Assembly: GCF_003863355.1 (NCBI RefSeq)
Contig: NZ_QQWG01000001.1
Location: 186,001 to 250,000 of the forward strand
Source of the DNA: Ancylomarina euxina
Lineage (GTDB): Bacteria > Bacteroidota > Bacteroidia > Bacteroidales > Marinifilaceae
Length of the DNA: 64,000 nucleotides
Reading direction: 5' to 3'
How positions within the stretch are numbered: position 1 is the stretch's first letter; each line of letters opens with the position of its first letter. The position numbers and the translations under genes are program-made. This document shows, piece by piece, positions 60,375 to 64,000 of this stretch. The notes below the pieces were generated by a model. The model made no database searches and was not told the DNA's origin. It saw nothing but the letters and a program-made list of their open reading frames with translations.

Positions 60375-60662
60375 ATGCCACAAGACGAGGAAATTGAATT
60401 AGCGAGTGCGCAATTCGATAATTTATTGAATAGAGAACAAAAAGAGGCTTTTAACTATTTATTAAAGCACACCGTATTTTGCCCAAATTGCCGTAATATC
60501 TGCCCACAGGGCGTTGTCGATCATATTACGGTTTTAACGGATGCTGATGAGGTATTAATGAAAGGAAAATGTGCCAAATGCGGCAGTGGCGTAACCCGAC
60601 TGATGTTGATCGAGGAAGATGCTTGTTTTGCAGATCGTGTAAAAGAGATTCGAAATAACTAG
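60375..60662 (+). CDS. Small double-CxxC protein, probable zinc-binding
   Basis: Not a named family I recognise. The 95-aa cytoplasmic protein begins with an acidic helix (MPQDEEIELASAQFDNLLN) and has two Cys pairs: FCPNCRNICPQG and GKCAKCGSGVTRLML, spaced about 34 residues apart, forming a likely four-Cys zinc ribbon. It follows the 5'-nucleotidase by 51 nt and may be co-transcribed. It is followed by a terminator. Confidence 0.75.
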   Translation: MPQDEEIELASAQFDNLLNREQKEAFNYLLKHTVFCPNCRNICPQGVVDHITVLTDADEVLMKGKCAKCGSGVTRLMLIEEDACFADRVKEIRNN

Positions 60663-60681
60663 AAAAGAATATTGATTCAAA

Positions 60682-60716
60682 AAAAGATCCAAGCTTTAAC
60701 AGTTTGGATCTTTTGT
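60682..60716 (+). terminator. Terminator after the zinc-ribbon protein gene
   Basis: AAAAGATCCAA (60682-60692) pairs with TTGGATCTTTT (60704-60714). On the minus strand the same stem can serve gmhA. Confidence 0.8.
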
Positions 60717-60734
60717 ATTTTATAGACTTGCTTT

Positions 60735-61307
60735 TTAAAATTGCGATTCGATATATTGAATCAGGCAATGAATCACTTTAATGTGAATTTCCTGAACTCG
60801 GTCAGAATAACCCGTCCAGGGCACTCTAATCTCCACATCACAAAGTTCAGCCATTTCGCCTCCAGTTTTTCCAGTCAGACCTACAATGGTCATCCCTTTT
60901 TCCTTAGCAGAATTAATCGCATTAATAATGTTCTTAGAGTTTCCAGAAGTACTGATACCTAAAAAGACATCGCCCTTTTGTCCCATGCCTTCAACGTAGC
61001 GAGAGAAAATGTAATCGAATCCATAATCGTTACCCACGCAGGTTATATGACTTGGATCCGAAATTGCAACAGCAGGCATCGCTCTACGATCGTTTCTAAA
61101 TCGTCCTGTTAGTTCTTCTGCGAAATGCATGGCATCACACATGGATCCTCCGTTTCCACAAGAAATAACTTTCCCACCATTTTTAATAGCATCAGACATG
61201 GCTGCCCCGGCTTTTTCAATGGCAATAAAATTCTCTTCTTTGTTAATAAATGCTTCCAGTACTTGGTGAGCATCATTAAAGCTAGTTTTTATATCTTCAA
61301 GAATCAT
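60735..61307 (-). CDS. gmhA: Phosphoheptose isomerase (D-sedoheptulose 7-phosphate isomerase)
   Basis: GmhA makes D-glycero-D-manno-heptose 7-phosphate for the LPS core or S-layer/capsule sugars. The 190-aa SIS-domain product is highly similar in visible motifs to E. coli Gmh[66 protein letters not shown], and [14 protein letters not shown]. The frame extends to a TTG at 61316, but the ATG at 61307 fits better because a TAGTTTTG box lies at 61324-61331. It is a single gene here; other heptose genes are not adjacent. Confidence 0.96.
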   Translation of the reverse strand: MILEDIKTSFNDAHQVLEAFINKEENFIAIEKAGAAMSDAIKNGGKVISCGNGGSMCDAMHFAEELTGRFRNDRRAMPAVAISDPSHITCVGNDYGFDYIFSRYVEGMGQKGDVFLGISTSGNSKNIINAINSAKEKGMTIVGLTGKTGGEMAELCDVEIRVPWTGYSDRVQEIHIKVIHCLIQYIESQF

Positions 61308-61323
61308 AAGGTTCAATTTTTCT

Positions 61324-61331
61324 CAAAACTA
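61324..61331 (-). promoter_or_regulatory. -7 box of the gmhA promoter
   Basis: The minus strand reads TAGTTTTG; the transcript would start near 61317. Confidence 0.45.
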
Positions 61332-61475
61332 CAATAACAATTGGCAACTAACAATAATGAAAGGAAAAATCATATTTTGTAAACTGCATTTTAGCTAATG
61401 ACTTAGCTAAGATCATTGGAATTAATTAACTTCGGGTCAATTTCAAATTTCTTCCAGATAAACTCATTCAATAGT

Positions 61476-62276
61476 ATGACAATCAAATCAAAACTTTACG
61501 AAATTATATTTGAGTCTGACACCAAAGCGGGTAAACTCTTCGATTTGATACTACTTGTGGTTATTGTTTTGAGTATTCTTTTGGTGATGCTCGAGAGTGT
61601 ACCATCTATCGAGAATAAGTATCACTCTCTATTGAAATTTCTGGAATGGGGCATTACCCTTATTTTTAGTTTGGAGTATTGTTTGAGAATATGGATTGTA
61701 TCTAAACCCAAGGTCTATATTTTTAGCTTTTATGGAATTATCGATTTCTTATCCATCCTACCTAGCTATTTGGGTCTCTTCTTTGTGGGAACCCATGGTT
61801 TCATGGTTATCAGAGCACTACGATTATTAAGAGTATTTAGAATTCTTAAGCTTAATCGTTATATGAACGAAGGAGCAATCATTATAAAAGCATTGAAACA
61901 AAGCCGAATAAAAATTTCCGTTTTCCTTTTTGCTGTGCTTACTATGGTTGTGATTATCGGAACCTTGATGTACTTGATTGAGGGAGCTGAAAATGGTTTT
62001 ACAAGTATCCCACGTGGTATTTATTGGGCTATTGTTACCCTCACAACAGTTGGTTATGGTGACATTTCTCCTAGCACGGCTTTGGGTCAGCTCATTGCTT
62101 CTTTTGTCATGATAGCTGGGTATGCAATTATTGCTGTGCCTACAGGAATTGTTACAGCAGAATTATCTAAACCCAATAAGGCATTACCATCCGGAAAGGT
62201 TTGTGGAAACTGTTTATCCGAGGGGCATAATTTAGATGACCAGTATTGTAGATTCTGTGGGGCAAAACTCTTATAA
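61476..62276 (+). CDS. Voltage-gated-type potassium channel with C-terminal zinc ribbon
   Basis: From the ATG at 61476 the 266-aa protein has six membrane helices of the Kv/ion-transport fold: S1 (LFDLILLVVIVLSILLVMLES), S4 voltage-sensor-like VIRALRLLRVFRILKLNRYMN with Arg at every third position, and a pore with selectivity filter TLTTVGYGDISP, which defines K+ selectivity. After S6 a short tail ends in a zinc ribbon, CGNCLSEGHNLDDQYCRFCGAKLL, with two CxxC pairs. This tail is unusual in such channels. The upstream extension to the TTG at 61416 is not needed. Confidence 0.92.
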   Translation: MTIKSKLYEIIFESDTKAGKLFDLILLVVIVLSILLVMLESVPSIENKYHSLLKFLEWGITLIFSLEYCLRIWIVSKPKVYIFSFYGIIDFLSILPSYLGLFFVGTHGFMVIRALRLLRVFRILKLNRYMNEGAIIIKALKQSRIKISVFLFAVLTMVVIIGTLMYLIEGAENGFTSIPRGIYWAIVTLTTVGYGDISPSTALGQLIASFVMIAGYAIIAVPTGIVTAELSKPNKALPSGKVCGNCLSEGHNLDDQYCRFCGAKLL

Positions 62277-62413
62277 AGTCTGCTAGATTGAAAAAAGCGG
62301 CTTGATTTTTAGACGCAAATAAATAAAGAATTGAGCAACAAGAACTTTGTTAATATATCATAAATACCTTCATGTCTGAATTGTATTTCTAGACTGAAAT
62401 TCAGTATTTATAG

Positions 62414-62421
62414 CTATATTT
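62414..62421 (+). promoter_or_regulatory. -7 box for the small membrane protein and mutL
   Basis: TATATTTG followed by CC, 45 nt before the 62467 ATG. Confidence 0.4.
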
Positions 62422-62466
62422 GCCTTACAATCGAAGAAAATATAAAAAGCATTAACACAAGGAATT

Positions 62467-62781
62467 ATGGCATTACCAGGTTTTTTTAAAAAGCCAGAGC
62501 ATAAAAGGTTTAATATTGAACCTCGCTATTGGGATCCAGCTAAAGAAGAGCGCGAGGAGAGAGAGAATCGTATCAAGGCCGAGTTGGGAATGACAGATGA
62601 TAACGGTCAGTATATTCCGAACATTAAGGGACAAATGAGACGTTCTCTGCGTCATAAGAATGCTGATGTAAGACATTCAAATAAAAAGTCGAATATTCGT
62701 CTCTTCATAATTTTAGTGATTTTGCTCATAATAGCTTTTGGCTATATCTTTGGTTGGGATCTCTCAATACTTAAAATGTAG
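62467..62781 (+). CDS. Small single-pass membrane protein upstream of mutL
   Basis: The 104-aa protein has a basic/acidic soluble N-terminus (MALPGFFKKPEHKRF, then KEEREERENRIKAELGM) and one C-terminal membrane helix (about 79-98; LFIILVILLIIAFGYIFGW). No catalytic motif is visible. It lies 101 nt before mutL with a promoter box upstream. I recognise it only as a small tail-anchored protein; the function is unknown. Confidence 0.7.
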   Translation: MALPGFFKKPEHKRFNIEPRYWDPAKEEREERENRIKAELGMTDDNGQYIPNIKGQMRRSLRHKNADVRHSNKKSNIRLFIILVILLIIAFGYIFGWDLSILKM

Positions 62782-62882
62782 CGAGCTAATTGAAACGAAA
62801 CTTTATTTTTGAAGCTTCGTTTTGTTTTATTTCCCTTTTGATAAGGGGAAACAAGGAATATTTATCTCACATTTAATTCTAT

Positions 62883-64000
62883 ATGTCCGATATTATACAA
62901 ATACTTCCAGATTCAGTTGCGAACCAAATTGCTGCGGGAGAGGTGGTTCAACGTCCAGCTTCAGTCGTAAAGGAATTGGTCGAAAATGCAATTGATGCGG
63001 GAAGTACTTCCATAAAAATAAACTTAAAGGATGCAGGTAAAACCTTAATCCAAATTATTGATAATGGTTGCGGTATGTCAGCTACTGATGCTCGATTATC
63101 TTTCGAGCGCCATGCCACATCCAAGATTAAAGCAGCTAAAGATCTATTTGCTATTCGGACCATGGGTTTCCGTGGCGAGGCTTTGGCTTCAATTGCAGCT
63201 ATTGCAAATGTTGAGCTTAAAACGAAACGAACAGAAGACGAGTTAGGGACACATCTTGTGATTGATGGTTCTGAACTAATTTCTCAAGATTCTGTCGCTT
63301 GCCCGTCGGGAAGTAATTTTATCGTTAAGAATCTTTTCTTTAATGTGCCTGCACGCCGCAAATTTCTTAAAGCAAATTCTACAGAGCTTCGAAATATTAT
63401 TACTGAATTCCAACGAATCACCTTATCGAACCCTGATATCGAGTTTCAATTGATTCATAACGATGTTGAGATTTACAACTTAACACCTAGTAATAGACGC
63501 CAAAGAATTAGTAATGTTTTTGGTCGTAGTATCAATACCAGATTAATAAGCATCGATACCAATACAAGTATCGTTAAGCTGACTGGTTTTATTGGAAAGC
63601 CTAAGAATGCTAAGAGAAAATCTGATGAGCAGTTCTTCTTTGTGAACAATCGCTATATGCGTCATCCTTATTTTCATAAGGCTGTATTACTGGCATACGA
63701 TAAAATATTACCCCCCGATACGGTACCCCCATATTTTATCTTTTTTGAAGTTGATCCTAAGATTATTGATATTAATATTCATCCAACCAAAACAGAAATT
63801 AAGTTTGAGGATGAACAGGCAATCTTTCAGATTATTCAAGCTTCGATTCGCGAGGCACTAGGGAAATTTAATATTGTACCTTCTATCGATTTTGATGAAG
63901 ATAACAGTTTAGAAATTCCGGTTGCCAATCAGGATTCAAGTGAGATTGGGATGCCTATGATTAAGGTCAATCATGAATTCAATCCATTCGAGGCTGAAAC
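62883..64000 (+). CDS. mutL: DNA mismatch repair protein MutL (3' end outside the window)
   Basis: MutL couples MutS mismatch recognition to strand incision. The gene runs off the right edge; 372 codons are visible. They cover the complete GHKL ATPase domain: [30 protein letters not shown] (Asn and Mg site), [30 protein letters not shown], then the transducer domain with VNNRYMRHP and [12 protein letters not shown]. The C-terminal dimerisation/endonuclease domain lies beyond 64000. ATG 62883 gives the typical start [12 protein letters not shown]. Confidence 0.96.
   Translation, partial: MSDIIQILPDSVANQIAAGEVVQRPASVVKELVENAIDAGSTSIKINLKDAGKTLIQIIDNGCGMSATDARLSFERHATSKIKAAKDLFAIRTMGFRGEALASIAAIANVELKTKRTEDELGTHLVIDGSELISQDSVACPSGSNFIVKNLFFNVPARRKFLKANSTELRNIITEFQRITLSNPDIEFQLIHNDVEIYNLTPSNRRQRISNVFGRSINTRLISIDTNTSIVKLTGFIGKPKNAKRKSDEQFFFVNNRYMRHPYFHKAVLLAYDKILPPDTVPPYFIFFEVDPKIIDINIHPTKTEIKFEDEQAIFQIIQASIREALGKFNIVPSIDFDEDNSLEIPVANQDSSEIGMPMIKVNHEFNPFEAE

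Overview
The window looks like the chromosome of a Bacteroidota bacterium, probably a marine, Bacteroidales-like one (the order is an inference). The evidence is TonB-dependent receptors with an N-terminal carboxypeptidase-like domain, many lipoproteins with the envelope-typical Cys-Asp/Glu start, type IX secretion (T9SS) sorting domains, a PorP/SprF protein, methylmalonyl-CoA mutase, PPi-dependent phosphofructokinase, AT-rich DNA, and promoters with a TAnnTTTG -7 box instead of a sigma70 -10 box. No transposase, integrase, prophage or CRISPR array was seen, and no intact tRNA or rRNA gene.

Layout. 1-6.2 kb: an outer-membrane protein, then a translation block rplM-rpsI-rpsB-tsf followed by pyrH and frr. 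6.3-18.0 kb: the most distinctive locus. A secreted EEP-family nuclease/phosphatase is divergent from an operon of one TonB-dependent receptor and two DUF5689-type lipoproteins. A second transcription unit of three endonuclease I-family lipoproteins follows, the first carrying its own DUF5689-like domain. I read it as an extracellular nucleic-acid degradation and uptake locus (inference). 18.2-23.5 kb: kbl, a beta-barrel, radC, a miniature T9SS-sorted protein and typA. 24.3-28.5 kb: a second receptor of the same subfamily with a repeat-built lipoprotein. 28.7-34.9 kb: housekeeping genes (CPBP protease, rpsP-rimM, PPi-phosphofructokinase, a thioesterase, a small membrane protein).

35.0-43.6 kb, all on the minus strand: a LytTR response regulator with a LytS-type kinase whose sensor carries five calcium-loop-like repeats, then a four-gene envelope operon headed by an 1117-residue modular lipoprotein. 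43.9-51.3 kb: an ArsC-like protein, an EEP lipoprotein, the two methylmalonyl-CoA mutase subunits, a lipoprotein and a thioredoxin-fold protein. 51.4-55.0 kb, minus strand: a T9SS type-B-sorted adhesin-like protein upstream of a PorP/SprF-OmpA fusion. 55.4-64.0 kb: a deaminase, an S41 protease, a Spy-like protein, a 5'-nucleotidase lipoprotein, a small zinc-finger protein, gmhA, a potassium channel with a C-terminal zinc ribbon, a small membrane protein and the 5' part of mutL, which runs off the window edge.

Several starts were moved downstream of the longest reading frame because the first codon lies inside a promoter box or a terminator, or because a signal peptide or family N-terminus begins later. 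All functions are inferred from motifs read by eye; no database search was possible.
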